From the NCBI GenBank assembly GCA_012719175.1, contig JAAYAX010000014.1:143768-207767 (forward strand): a DNA stretch of 64,000 nt. The letters are read 5' to 3'. The translations under genes and the position numbers were made by a program. Positions 17,921-26,252 of this stretch are shown here, in pieces. This DNA comes from Methanomassiliicoccus sp. GTDB taxonomy: Archaea > Thermoplasmatota > Thermoplasmata > Methanomassiliicoccales > Methanomassiliicoccaceae. The stretch's first letter is position 1; the number at the start of each line of letters is the position of its first letter. The notes below the pieces were generated by a model that saw nothing but the letters and a program-made list of their open reading frames with translations, did no database searches and was not told the origin of the DNA.

Positions 17921-19267
17921 TCACTCGTTACCGGCCCTCAGGTTCCTATGCGCAAAGGCCTCGGCATCGAACTTACGGCCTAGGCCGGCCCGGGACATGT
18001 ACCTGACGGTTCCGAAAATGTTCCTCTCCTTCCATGGGCGGTCGTGTAGCCCGCCCACGCTCCATAGTATTCCCACGTATCCGTTGGGATCGCGTCCGTC
18101 CAGCTCATACCTATCGTTCAATAGTATAAGCCGCTCGATCGCCTGCCTCGGTGTCGGCGACCACTCCAGCACCTTCTTCGCCCAGTACATACGGAGGTAT
18201 CCATGCATTCGACCCTGGGTTACCAATTCATTCTGCATGGCATTCCAGAGGTCGTCCGTGGTCTCCCCTGCCTCCAGCTCCTGGAGGGAATAAAGGTCCT
18301 CACGGGGATCCATAGCATGTTTCTCCAGAGTGCGGCGTGACCACTCGGGAAGGCCCTCGTAACGATCATACTCCGGGTTATAGAAGCAGAAGTTATCGCT
18401 GAGCTCCCTCCTGACTACCAACTCTTCCAGAAAGGTCTCCTTGGCATCCGTAGAGGAGCTGGACCCTTGCACCTCCAGTGCTACCCGCTGAGGGGAGATG
18501 TTTCCGAAGTGCAGATAAGGAGAGAGGCCGGACTGTCCATACCGAAGGGGGTCGTTACGATCCTCAGGATAGTGCTCCAGTCTATGGTCGATGAACGCTC
18601 GGAGCGTCATCTCCCCCGCTTTACGCCCGGGCCTCACATCTGTCTCTCTCACCCCACGATCGATGTCCAGAGATCCTAAGATCGAGCTCACATCCCAAGC
18701 TGGCGCCTCCTTACCGGGATATGGATGAGGGATGACCTGAGGAAGGTCAGGTAGAAACATGCCGATGAGCCGTGCCAGCTTAGGGCGCAGCGTTCGTGCC
18801 GCCCACTCCTGTTTGGGAGAGGCCACCCAGCATGGAACTATGTTGTGAGCATCGACCTCCCGGTGCGGGCACGCGGTCGACGCCCGCACAGTATGCTTCC
18901 ATTCCTTCTTGATCCTCAGGGGATCGAAGTCCTCGACCACCAAGGCTGGACGTAGTTCTCGGAGGAAAGAGATCAACGACCTGGGCCCCTCGGTCAGGAG
19001 ATGGAACGGGATGTCCAGGGCTGAGAGGTCCTGCTCCACCTCCTCCAAGCCGCGCAGCATGAACCCGTATTGTCGGAGGGTGGCTCCCAGGAAGGAAGGC
19101 GACAGAGCGAACGCCACCGCCAGTGGACGATGCATCCGAAGGGCCTCTGCCTGGGCGAAAGCCAGAGCATGGTTGTCCCTGCACCGCTGGTCTCGGCTCA
19201 TCCAGTAGATGACCGGGCCTTCCCCGGCCGTTCCCTGCTTCACATCCCGGACCCGTGAGAGGTCCAT
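17921..19267 (-). CDS. phr: class II CPD photolyase
   Basis: FAD enzyme that splits cyclobutane pyrimidine dimers with blue light. The 448-residue length and motifs are class II: YWMSRDQRCRDNHALAFAQAEA near the N-terminus, DFDPLRIKKEW, and in the FAD half SGLSPYLHFGNISPQRVALEV, EELVVRRELSDNFCFYNPEYD, MHGYLRMYWAKKVLEW and GRDPNGYVGILWSVGGLHDRPW. All catalytic segments are present. The start is the ATG at 19267. Presence of a photolyase suggests the organism, or its ancestor, meets light. Confidence 0.95.
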   Translation of the reverse strand: MDLSRVRDVKQGTAGEGPVIYWMSRDQRCRDNHALAFAQAEALRMHRPLAVAFALSPSFLGATLRQYGFMLRGLEEVEQDLSALDIPFHLLTEGPRSLISFLRELRPALVVEDFDPLRIKKEWKHTVRASTACPHREVDAHNIVPCWVASPKQEWAARTLRPKLARLIGMFLPDLPQVIPHPYPGKEAPAWDVSSILGSLDIDRGVRETDVRPGRKAGEMTLRAFIDHRLEHYPEDRNDPLRYGQSGLSPYLHFGNISPQRVALEVQGSSSSTDAKETFLEELVVRRELSDNFCFYNPEYDRYEGLPEWSRRTLEKHAMDPREDLYSLQELEAGETTDDLWNAMQNELVTQGRMHGYLRMYWAKKVLEWSPTPRQAIERLILLNDRYELDGRDPNGYVGILWSVGGLHDRPWKERNIFGTVRYMSRAGLGRKFDAEAFAHRNLRAGNE

Positions 19268-19301
19268 GCGTGGGTATCCGTCAGCTGAGCTATTGAACTA
19301 T

Positions 19302-20300
19302 TCATCGTAAGCCGAACCACTCCGCCTCTCCCTTGAGCCGCCGATAATGAGGATCGATCGCTAAGATCGCAGCCGCCATGACCGCCCCCGGCACTAACGC
19401 CATGGGAGAATCGAGCATAAAGGCGGCGAGAGCGGAGAACGCGAGCATGCCCGCGGCGAATGCCCACTTCAGCCTGCGACGGCGCAAAGCCCTGCGGTAG
19501 GCGTTGAGGGACTTTTCCGTGGTCCCAGGTGAGGTGAAGACCGATGCAAAGATGGCTGAAGAGTACAGTGTGGCCTGGTACATGGCGTCACTTGCGTTCC
19601 TCCGAGGCCGGACCTTGACTATGCACTTCCTTACGAAATCAGGGCTGCTTATGGCCATGTCCATTCCCATGACCACTGCCTTCAAGGGGGGATCGATCTT
19701 GGCGATGGCCTCCTCCCGGGAGTCGTGGGCCCAGAACATGAAGCCGGTGTGCACACTCTTGTCCTGAACGTAGTGGAGGGCTCTACCCAGTGATCTCACT
19801 GCCCAGTAGTGGTTACCCTGGAGGTAGGCCCTCCGGGCCATCCAGGCATGGCCCATCACCGTCCCGGTATGCGGATGATGATGTGGGGCGCGGATCACAT
19901 GGCCTCTCCCGTCCCTACTGATGCGGAGGAGGGTGTCAGGTCTTCTGTCCGGGTCCACGGAACCTTCGCATAATGCTTTTTCCAGGTCATAAGGGAGCCC
20001 CATCTCATGAGATATGACCCGAGCAATGGCCTTATGGCTCTTCCATTTCATCCCATCCCTGGAACTATTGACCAGCAGGTGATATTTAAACAAATGAGGG
20101 ACCAGACCGAATTCATCGTGGAACCATATCGATCTGGATTGTTCCAAGCCCCACCGCTCGCTCAACAACTTCCTTACCTGGTTTAGGCGGAAAAGAACGC
20201 CCCTTCCATCCTTCGGATCATTAAATAACTCTTGACTGCCAATCCTATATTGTGCCTCTGCAGCATTTGTTCTCAAAGCGGGATACAAGGAGCTATCCAC
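19302..20300 (-). CDS. Zn-dependent phospholipase C / S1-P1-fold protein with C-terminal membrane segments
   Basis: Up to 332 residues. The middle has the histidine/aspartate pattern of the zinc-dependent phospholipase C and P1 nuclease fold: KSHKAIARVISHEMG, DPDRRPDTLL, HHHPHTGTVMGHAW and GRALHYVQDKSVHTGF. After an arginine-rich stretch (RRALRRRRLKWAF) two hydrophobic segments follow (about residues 278-295 and 298-315), so the catalytic part is likely membrane-anchored. There is no N-terminal signal peptide, which argues for a cytoplasmic face. The GTG at 20300 gives the longest frame and overlaps the divergent gene at 20252; a start further in, for instance at a TTG, is possible. Function inferred from fold only. 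Confidence 0.65.
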   Translation of the reverse strand: MDSSLYPALRTNAAEAQYRIGSQELFNDPKDGRGVLFRLNQVRKLLSERWGLEQSRSIWFHDEFGLVPHLFKYHLLVNSSRDGMKWKSHKAIARVISHEMGLPYDLEKALCEGSVDPDRRPDTLLRISRDGRGHVIRAPHHHPHTGTVMGHAWMARRAYLQGNHYWAVRSLGRALHYVQDKSVHTGFMFWAHDSREEAIAKIDPPLKAVVMGMDMAISSPDFVRKCIVKVRPRRNASDAMYQATLYSSAIFASVFTSPGTTEKSLNAYRRALRRRRLKWAFAAGMLAFSALAAFMLDSPMALVPGAVMAAAILAIDPHYRRLKGEAEWFGLR

Positions 20301-20758
20301 ACCTGACCACGGATAGTGCCTTGAACGGGGTACGCACCTTCCTTCGTCAAGCCCAGTTCCAGATCTATGATGTCAATCCGCAGCAAGTGCATGGGGAGCA
20401 GTACTTCCAAAAGCTGGGTCTGCGGAGGGTCGTGGACATATGGGTCAATCCCAAGGGAGATGGGTCCATCGTGACCTCGGACATCTCCGCAACGCTGGGG
20501 GACCCTGAAGCAGCAGTGGGGTTGTTGGGGGCCATCATATACCTGCCTTTGGCGGTGGCCGTGGGAGCAGTATCCTATCTCGACTATGAACGGGACGCTA
20601 CAACGCTAATTTTATCTTTATGGAATTATCTGGATAATATGGAGGGAAAGTCTCCCCCTGCCGGGCTCGAATCCAGCCTCCGATGCAGCAACTGCGGACT
20701 GAGCCAGGACCATGATTCCAGGTATTGTAAGAGGTGCGGAGCACAGGTCCGTCCGTGA
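20252..20758 (+). CDS. uncharacterised protein with membrane segment and C-terminal zinc ribbon
   Basis: Not recognised. It has 168 residues from the GTG at 20252. An alpha/beta N-terminal part (GVRTFLRQAQFQIYDVNPQ, VDIWVNPKGDGSIVTSDISATLG) is followed by one hydrophobic segment (AAVGLLGAIIYLPLAVAVGAVSYL, about residues 92-115). A zinc ribbon closes the protein: LRCSNCGLSQDHDSRYCKRCGAQ. The TTG codons at 20267 and 20321 are alternative starts; the longest form overlaps the 5' end of the divergent gene by up to 49 bases. Likely a membrane-associated cytoplasmic protein. Confidence 0.6.
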   Translation: MPLQHLFSKRDTRSYPHLTTDSALNGVRTFLRQAQFQIYDVNPQQVHGEQYFQKLGLRRVVDIWVNPKGDGSIVTSDISATLGDPEAAVGLLGAIIYLPLAVAVGAVSYLDYERDATTLILSLWNYLDNMEGKSPPAGLESSLRCSNCGLSQDHDSRYCKRCGAQVRP

Positions 20759-20792
20759 CCTGGCTAAATCAATGTCTGACATTTATCTGACA

Positions 20793-20802
20793 ACTTTTAT
20801 AA
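20793..20802 (+). promoter_or_regulatory. TATA box of the 20826 gene
   Basis: The run cttttataag sits 24-33 bases before the ATG at 20826, which has no Shine-Dalgarno site, as expected for a leaderless mRNA. Confidence 0.55.
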
Positions 20803-20825
20803 GCAAGGACCAACATTCAATAATT

Positions 20826-21227
20826 ATGTCTCAGGATGGGAAAACAAGCGTAGGCCTTAGCGGTCAAACCGTGGGGTTTGTTACCATCGCGGTAGGGTTC
20901 GCTATCATCGTCGCCTACTATATGACTGATAGCTTTTTGCTGATAATTCCGGTCACCCTCATTGAGGTCGGATTCTACGGTCTGGCAATGGGGGCATTTG
21001 GAGAGCTGCGCGGTTCCCGGTCGAGCGCTGGCGGAATAAAATGGGGGACCGATCCCGCGTATACCATGTTCTGGGGAAGCCTGCTAGTTCTGGTAGGTAC
21101 CCTGTGGCTGGTCAACGTGGCTTGGCCCAACAATCTGCCTGCCCTCGCCGCTGCGTTCCTGATATGGTTCGGTGTGGCTGTTATGCTGCTCACCAGGAAG
21201 GGTGCGTCCAAGGTCCAGGTCTGGTAA
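20826..21227 (+). CDS. small four-helix membrane protein
   Basis: Uncharacterised protein of 133 residues with about four membrane helices: TVGFVTIAVGFAIIVAYYM, LLIIPVTLIEVGFYGLAMGAF, MFWGSLLVLVGTLWLVNVAW and ALAAAFLIWFGVAVMLLT. I chose the ATG at 20826 because a TATA box sits 24-33 bases upstream; the frame is open further upstream but would give a non-hydrophobic, unlikely extension. No family assigned. Confidence 0.7.
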   Translation: MSQDGKTSVGLSGQTVGFVTIAVGFAIIVAYYMTDSFLLIIPVTLIEVGFYGLAMGAFGELRGSRSSAGGIKWGTDPAYTMFWGSLLVLVGTLWLVNVAWPNNLPALAAAFLIWFGVAVMLLTRKGASKVQVW

Positions 21228-21410
21228 TACATCACGAAAGAAGGCGCGGGTGCGCTGGGGGCCTAAGCCCCTGGGACTATCGCATCCCAGCCCCCGCGTC
21301 AAAAACAATTTCCTTGATTATTCTGGAATACTTTTCCATCCCATGCCCATTTCTATGCGAACGATGAAAAGCCTTTTATCGCTTCCAAATCGTGCCCTGT
21401 GGAGATAAAA

Positions 21411-22835
21411 ATGAACGTCAAGGAGCGCGTGGCATTATTTTCCGTTATCGCTGCAGTGCTCCTAACGACGACCAAGCTCACAGTGGGCGTTTATACTAAT
21501 AGCCTGGGCATATTATCTGAGGCCCTCCATTCTGGCATCGATCTTATCGCCGCGGGGATGACCTTGTTCGCGGTGAAGGCCGCAGCGCGTCCTCCGGACG
21601 AGGACTACATGTACGGCCATGAGAAGGTGGAGTCCTTATCGAGCTTGGGGGAGGTGGTCCTCCTGTTCATCACCGCTGCCTGGATCGTCTACGAGGCCAT
21701 TAACAGGCTGGCGTTCGGTGCTCCCGTCCTACACCTGGGCTGGTCGGCTCTGGCCGTCATGCTGCTGTCGGTGGTCGTGGACTTCACGCGGTCCCGAGCC
21801 CTCCTGAGAACGGCGAAAAAGTACAAGAGCCAGGCCCTGGAGGCGGACGGCATACACTTCTCGACCGATCTCATCTCCTCGGTGGTCGTCATCATCGGTA
21901 TCCTGCTGAGCATGGGCGGTTTGCACGACTTCGACTCCTATGCTGCGCTGGGTGTTGCTGCGGTCACCGTCTTCATTGGCTACCGCTTGTTCAAAAAATC
22001 CGTGCGCACCTTACTGGACGGGGCGCCCATAGGCATCTCGGAAATGGTCACCCAGGAGATCATGGCCGTCCACGGCATACACAGGGTGGAGCGGGTCCGG
22101 GTCCGGGAATCAGGGCCCCGAACTTTTGTGGAGGCCACGGTACGCATCGACCAGTTCATCACCCTGGAACAGGGGCACCGCCTTACTGACATGGCCGAGG
22201 AGCGGATCCGGACGGTGATACCTGACTCGGACGTCATCCTGCACGCTGAGCCCATCTGCCTGGAGGATGCCACCTTGGAGGATCGCATAAGGGCAGAAGC
22301 ATCCACCATGGCCGAGATAAAGAGCGTGCACAACATCGCCTTCACCGAAGGTCACTCCGGGCGCGTGGTGGAGCTGCACATAGAGCTCGACGGCGATCTC
22401 ACGGTCATGGAGGCCGATGAACTGGCCAAGAAGCTCGAGGACAAGATCAGGGCTCTCGATCCGGGCATACATCTGGTGGCCTCCCACATCGAGCCCGTGG
22501 GATGCCCGGCCTGCCAAGGAGAGGTCTCGGATATTAAGCAGGAGATCGTGGAGAAGACCCTTAGCAAGCTTGCTTCCCAATTCCCAGAAGTGGTGGCCTG
22601 CAGGGACCTGCATGTGCATGCCACCAAGAACGGCCTTAGGGTGTTCCTGTGCTGCCAGTTCGATCCCCAGATGAGCGTGGCCAGGGCACACGAGCTAGCC
22701 CACGTCCTTGAAGGCCACATCAGATCCCAGCACGAGGAGATCGAGAACGTGAACATCCGCCTGGAGCCCAGTAGCTCCATTTGCTCAAAGGGGGAGAAGG
22801 GGCCCAGTGAAGATCATAAGGGAACGTTGTCGTAA
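21411..22835 (+). CDS. CDF cation efflux transporter with three tandem C-terminal domains
   Basis: Cation diffusion facilitator, a divalent-metal/proton antiporter. The first 200 residues hold six membrane helices, with metal-site residues in SEALHSGIDLIAAG (helix 2) and GIHFSTDLISS (helix 5). After helix 6 there is not one cytoplasmic ferredoxin-like domain but three similar blocks: MVTQEIMAVHGIHRVERVRV to HAEPI, EASTMAEIKSVHNIAFTEG to SHIEPV, and TLSKLASQFPEVVACRDLHV to NIRLEP. Most CDF proteins (about 300 residues) have one; this one has about 474. The ATG at 21411 has GGAG six bases upstream. The 3' end overlaps the convergent GCS2 remnant by 22 bases. Confidence 0.9.
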   Translation: MNVKERVALFSVIAAVLLTTTKLTVGVYTNSLGILSEALHSGIDLIAAGMTLFAVKAAARPPDEDYMYGHEKVESLSSLGEVVLLFITAAWIVYEAINRLAFGAPVLHLGWSALAVMLLSVVVDFTRSRALLRTAKKYKSQALEADGIHFSTDLISSVVVIIGILLSMGGLHDFDSYAALGVAAVTVFIGYRLFKKSVRTLLDGAPIGISEMVTQEIMAVHGIHRVERVRVRESGPRTFVEATVRIDQFITLEQGHRLTDMAEERIRTVIPDSDVILHAEPICLEDATLEDRIRAEASTMAEIKSVHNIAFTEGHSGRVVELHIELDGDLTVMEADELAKKLEDKIRALDPGIHLVASHIEPVGCPACQGEVSDIKQEIVEKTLSKLASQFPEVVACRDLHVHATKNGLRVFLCCQFDPQMSVARAHELAHVLEGHIRSQHEEIENVNIRLEPSSSICSKGEKGPSEDHKGTLS

Positions 22836-23931
22836 AGGCGGCGTGACATTTCCACGGCCACCTCCTTGATGCTACTGCCTTGTTTCACCATACGGCACAT
22901 AAGCTCCGCCACGCTTCCACCCTCCATTCGCCCCTCGATCAGAGGCAAGTGGTGCAGCTCCTCGGCGGTGGCACTAGCCTCGGACTTGGCGAGGAGATGC
23001 CGAAGCTCCGCCCGGCAGGACTCAGTACCGCGATGGATCGCCTCTTCGGTCATCTCATATAGCACGTAATGGTCCTTCTCCAAACTTAGGTCAGCACGCA
23101 GATGGGTGAGGACGAAGGCCGTCAGCGCCATGTCCGAGCGCAGGCACTCCTGCTCGTCCACCACCTTGAGCTCCAGGCATTCACGGTGACGATGTATGAT
23201 GACCCCTCGAGAGTCTACCCCCTCGTGGCATAGTTCCTCTCCCACCACCGCCCGTAGGTCCTTGTATACTGACTCAAGGATGTCCTCGTGGTCCTTCCAG
23301 TTTTCCAGGCGCTCAGGGACTAGGCCGTTACATACCTAAGGAACCCAGGATTGGTTCTCCCTGTAGAACAGCTGGCGGTTGTCCATGGTGCCAGTGAAAC
23401 GGCCCTCCACGGACAGAGAGGATGCGGTGACCGCGACCAGGAACGGGATGAGTGCGCGGAGACTGTCGAACATACGGACCATCCTCTCCTTGCTCCTGTA
23501 ATGGACATTGACCTGCAAGGCCTGAATGTTCAACCAGCCGTGCTGCCTCAGGCCGAAGACGCTGTCGTATGCATCGTATATCACCTTGTCCTCAGGACCC
23601 CACACCGCCGTCTGGTCTAATGTCAACGGGGAGCGCGTGCCCAGACCCAGAAGGCAGTTGCTGTGCCCCATGGCATTATTAAAACGCATCATTCCATCGT
23701 AGAGCGCATTCTCCAAGCTGCTATACTTGTTTGAGGGGCGGAGGGAACGAATTCAATGACATGCCTCTGCAGCTCCTTGCTGATGTTCATAGCCTCGAAG
23801 CTGAACTCTTTGACGACCTCGCCGTGCATACCCTGGATGATGTTGTCGACAATGGGAAGGGGGCGCAGATCGGTGGTGTTCACCGAGTACTCATGTTCCG
23901 TTCCGACGGTCGTTGGATAACACCTCGTCAA
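22814..23931 (-). pseudogene. GCS2-type glutamate-cysteine (carboxylate-amine) ligase, frameshifted and with in-frame TAG
   Basis: Family: ATP-dependent ligase that joins glutamate to cysteine or another amine. Three pieces align end to end with the family. Codons 23931-about 23735 begin with the substrate block VGTEHEYSVNTTDLRPLPI. After a one-base shift at the C-run near 23737 the second frame continues SNKYSSLENALYDGMMRF to GWLNIQALQVNVHY, RALIPFLVAVTASSLSVEGR and DNRQLFYRENQSWVP. An in-frame TAG (23336-23338) follows, then VCNGLVPERLENW to RGVIIHRHRECLELKVVDEQE. Restoring one C makes 373 codons, a normal family length. The start is the TTG at 23931 or unclear; it overlaps the end of the YkgJ gene by 41 bases. 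It could be a decaying gene, a sequencing artefact, or (for the TAG only) recoded. Confidence 0.85.
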
Positions 23932-24406
23932 GAGGGTATTCCGCGACCTTTACGGTCTCCGGCCCTTCCACCCTGCACACGCTCTCCAGCTCCTCTGGGG
24001 GCAGGGATCTGATAAGCTGCAGGATGTTCTGAACGGCCAGTTCGAGCTGCTCGTCGTAGACCGCACGGTTGCTCTTGAGGAACGCTACCAGATCGCAGAT
24101 GCGCTCCTTCTTGAGATATATCTCCAGTTTCCCGTTGCATATGTCGAAGGTGAAGGGGCCGGCCACACATGTCTCCGGTTTTACCTGCTGGATACGGCAG
24201 CGTCCATCCTTGTAACCGATACAGAAGCCTGTGGACTTGCAGTCCAGCATGCGATGCTCACGGAACAGGATGTCATCGAACGTCATACCGTTCTCCAAAA
24301 GGATGGAGATCCGTTCCTCGGTCAAGGGCGGTTTTGCGTAATAGCAGCATCTTCCACCGCACTTGTCACAGATCTTGGTCAGCAGGTCCATGGTCATCTG
24401 GTTCAT
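23891..24406 (-). CDS. YkgJ-family cysteine-cluster protein
   Basis: Soluble protein of 171 residues with the N-terminal cysteine pattern KICDKCGGRCCYYAKPPLTEERI, followed by LDCKSTGFCIGYKDGRCRIQQVKPETCVAGPF. This matches the YkgJ/UPF0153 zinc- or iron-chelating family of unknown function. A helical tail (LELAVQNILQLIRSLPPEELESV) is extra. The ATG at 24406 has AAAGGTG about eight bases upstream. Its 3' end overlaps the GCS2-type ligase, so the two probably formed an operon. Confidence 0.88.
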   Translation of the reverse strand: MNQMTMDLLTKICDKCGGRCCYYAKPPLTEERISILLENGMTFDDILFREHRMLDCKSTGFCIGYKDGRCRIQQVKPETCVAGPFTFDICNGKLEIYLKKERICDLVAFLKSNRAVYDEQLELAVQNILQLIRSLPPEELESVCRVEGPETVKVAEYPLDEVLSNDRRNGT

Positions 24407-24624
24407 ATCAGAACACCTTTAAAGGAGGTCCCTGGGGGGACCGCGGAACCCATCGCAACGATCGGATTTTGATGTATAGCGGACGTATGCATCGAGGGTG
24501 ATCGGCCGCTAATCTTAAAATGGGTATTTAGACGTTTGGAGATCCACCTCGATCATGGATAGATGGTGGGTCAGAGCAAGGTGCTGGAAGGGGCGCCTCC
24601 AGAACATTTTGCTCCCATGGCGCC

Positions 24625-25386
24625 TTATAGCGATCCACTGGGAAGAACGGTCCGCTCCGGAGGTCTGTTCCCTGGCCCTCTCATGATATCCCTGAGAAGG
24701 TCCCGCCACGCATCCAGTTCCTCGTCCATGCGGCCGGTTATCTTGACCATCTCCGCCACGTACTCGGTGTGGAACTTCTCCCTGAACTTATCCACCTCCG
24801 TATTCTCCTCTGCCGGAGGGTTCCAGCTCTCGAAGAGCAGTGAGGTCATGGCTACATCCGCCAGATAGTCCCCGCGCACCGCTCCTCCCCACCTGAATAT
24901 TATGGGGCCGTCGATGGACACCAGGATGTTGTACGGCATGTACGCCATATGACAGGTCCAATCTCCACCTGGCATCCGCGCCAGCCTTTTCCGCAAGTTC
25001 TCCTTCCCGCCATCGTCCAGATCCTCCCGGTCGGATATCAGCTCGTTTAGTTGGTCCTTGATAGAGGGGAGCTCATGGATCTTGTGCATATAGATCTCGT
25101 GCTGCGTGTAGGCGAAGAAGAGCGCAAGTCTGTGGTGCCAGGTGGGGTTGTCGATTATCCACTTAGTGTACGTCGGACCCAACACCGTATCGAGCACCAG
25201 CCCCAGCCTTCCGTCGATCTCCTCAATATCGTGAACGAAGGGCGTTTCCATTCCATATTGCCTCATCAGCAGGATGGTGTCCCTCTCATTCTCTACCACA
25301 GAACGAGGGGTCCCCACCGGGAAGAGCATGGCCACCTTGTTACCGCCCACATCTCTTAGCTCGTAATCTCGTCCTTCCCAGAACAT
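24625..25386 (-). CDS. kinase-fold (APH/choline-kinase-like) protein lacking catalytic residues
   Basis: 253 residues related to aminoglycoside-phosphotransferase-like kinases. N-lobe: FPVGTPRSVVENERDTILLMRQYGMETPFVHDIEEIDGRLGLVLDTVLGPT, including a glutamate suited to the lysine partner. C-lobe: the catalytic HGDxxxxN loop appears as HMAYMPYN (residues 146-153), so the catalytic Asp is Ala148, and the metal-binding IDW is changed to IIFRW (162-166). The surrounding NILV, DGP, GDYLADVAMT frame is intact, so this is a divergent but maintained protein, probably a pseudokinase that binds ligand or partner. The ATG at 25386 has AGGTG six bases upstream. Confidence 0.7.
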   Translation of the reverse strand: MFWEGRDYELRDVGGNKVAMLFPVGTPRSVVENERDTILLMRQYGMETPFVHDIEEIDGRLGLVLDTVLGPTYTKWIIDNPTWHHRLALFFAYTQHEIYMHKIHELPSIKDQLNELISDREDLDDGGKENLRKRLARMPGGDWTCHMAYMPYNILVSIDGPIIFRWGGAVRGDYLADVAMTSLLFESWNPPAEENTEVDKFREKFHTEYVAEMVKITGRMDEELDAWRDLLRDIMRGPGNRPPERTVLPSGSL

Positions 25387-25618
25387 GATAGCACCTGAGT
25401 GACAGGGCCCGACTCGAGACCCTATTCAAGTGGTATGCACCGTAGCGCCCTTATGATTCCTCCGCATGAAAGTACACCGGGACCCATCATTCTGCTTACC
25501 TAGGTGTTATCCCCCATTTATCACGGAAACTTCTCAGCTGGAGCGTGATCATGATGAAGCGGTCCAGGGATTTTTAAGACAAAAATCCAGAGAACCGTGG
25601 GCATTATCTCGCCCTGGT

Positions 25619-26203
25619 TCACACATCCTCTTGCCGCCCTACTCCTCTAACCATGTCCTCGTCGTTCCCTTCACCTCCGCGCTGGAAGGGACGCCTCCAG
25701 ACGGAAACCGCGCCTCCTACCAAGGCCGTCGCCGCGAGGGCCAGAAGGGCAATGGCTGCCATGGTGACCGCATCCAGAGATACCATCGGCGGGGCCCTCA
25801 TGCCCTCCCCGCTTGAGGGGTCGTATGAGGAGTCCTGATAGGCCTCGCTCCATTGGGTGGAAGGACCTGAGAAGGCCGCAAGATAAATAACGACGATCAT
25901 CGCCAACAAGCACACCAAGCTCGAAGATATCAGGATCACTATCTTCGTGCGGTCATTAGGATTGAGTATATCGCGGGACTTCCAGGTCAAGGCATAGTAT
26001 ATGAAGCCGTGGTCCTCGGTCCGTGAGACGAAGCCACCCTCCTCGAGCTTCTTGAGGTGGCGATGGACCGCGGCCTTGTCTATGCCCAGCAGATCAGCTA
26101 GTTGGGAAACGGTCCTGCGGTTGGTCTCCAGCGCTTTCAATATCTCCAGCCGAGTATCGGAGGCTAGGGCGAACAGGGAGCGCCGGTCTAGCTCCACCTT
26201 CAT
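25619..26203 (-). CDS. membrane-tethered ArsR-type winged-helix regulator
   Basis: DNA-binding domain at the N-terminus (about residues 5-75): LFALASDTRLEILKALETNRRTVSQLADLLGIDKAAVHRHLKKLEEGGFVSR, a standard winged helix. Two membrane helices follow (IVILISSSLVCLLAMIVVIYLAA and the segment near AAIALLALAATALVGGAVSVW), separated by about 40 residues predicted outside the cell (SGPSTQWSEAYQDSSYDP). The protein ends in a short cytoplasmic tail. The ATG at 26203 starts right before the HTH. It lies 50 bases after the secreted beta-propeller gene on the same strand and is likely co-transcribed, suggesting a one-component system that senses an extracellular signal. Confidence 0.8.
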   Translation of the reverse strand: MKVELDRRSLFALASDTRLEILKALETNRRTVSQLADLLGIDKAAVHRHLKKLEEGGFVSRTEDHGFIYYALTWKSRDILNPNDRTKIVILISSSLVCLLAMIVVIYLAAFSGPSTQWSEAYQDSSYDPSSGEGMRAPPMVSLDAVTMAAIALLALAATALVGGAVSVWRRPFQRGGEGNDEDMVRGVGRQEDV

Positions 26204-26252
26204 CGCATTACCCTGGAGGGAATGGACTTCCGGGGCCTTGAACCCTGGTGCC

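Noticed and set aside
22814..23931. General pyrrolysine decoding of TAG
   Set aside because: About 16 genes here, including those for S17e, RqcH and the ABC ATPase, end in TAG, so TAG is an ordinary stop; only experiment could support read-through at this single site.
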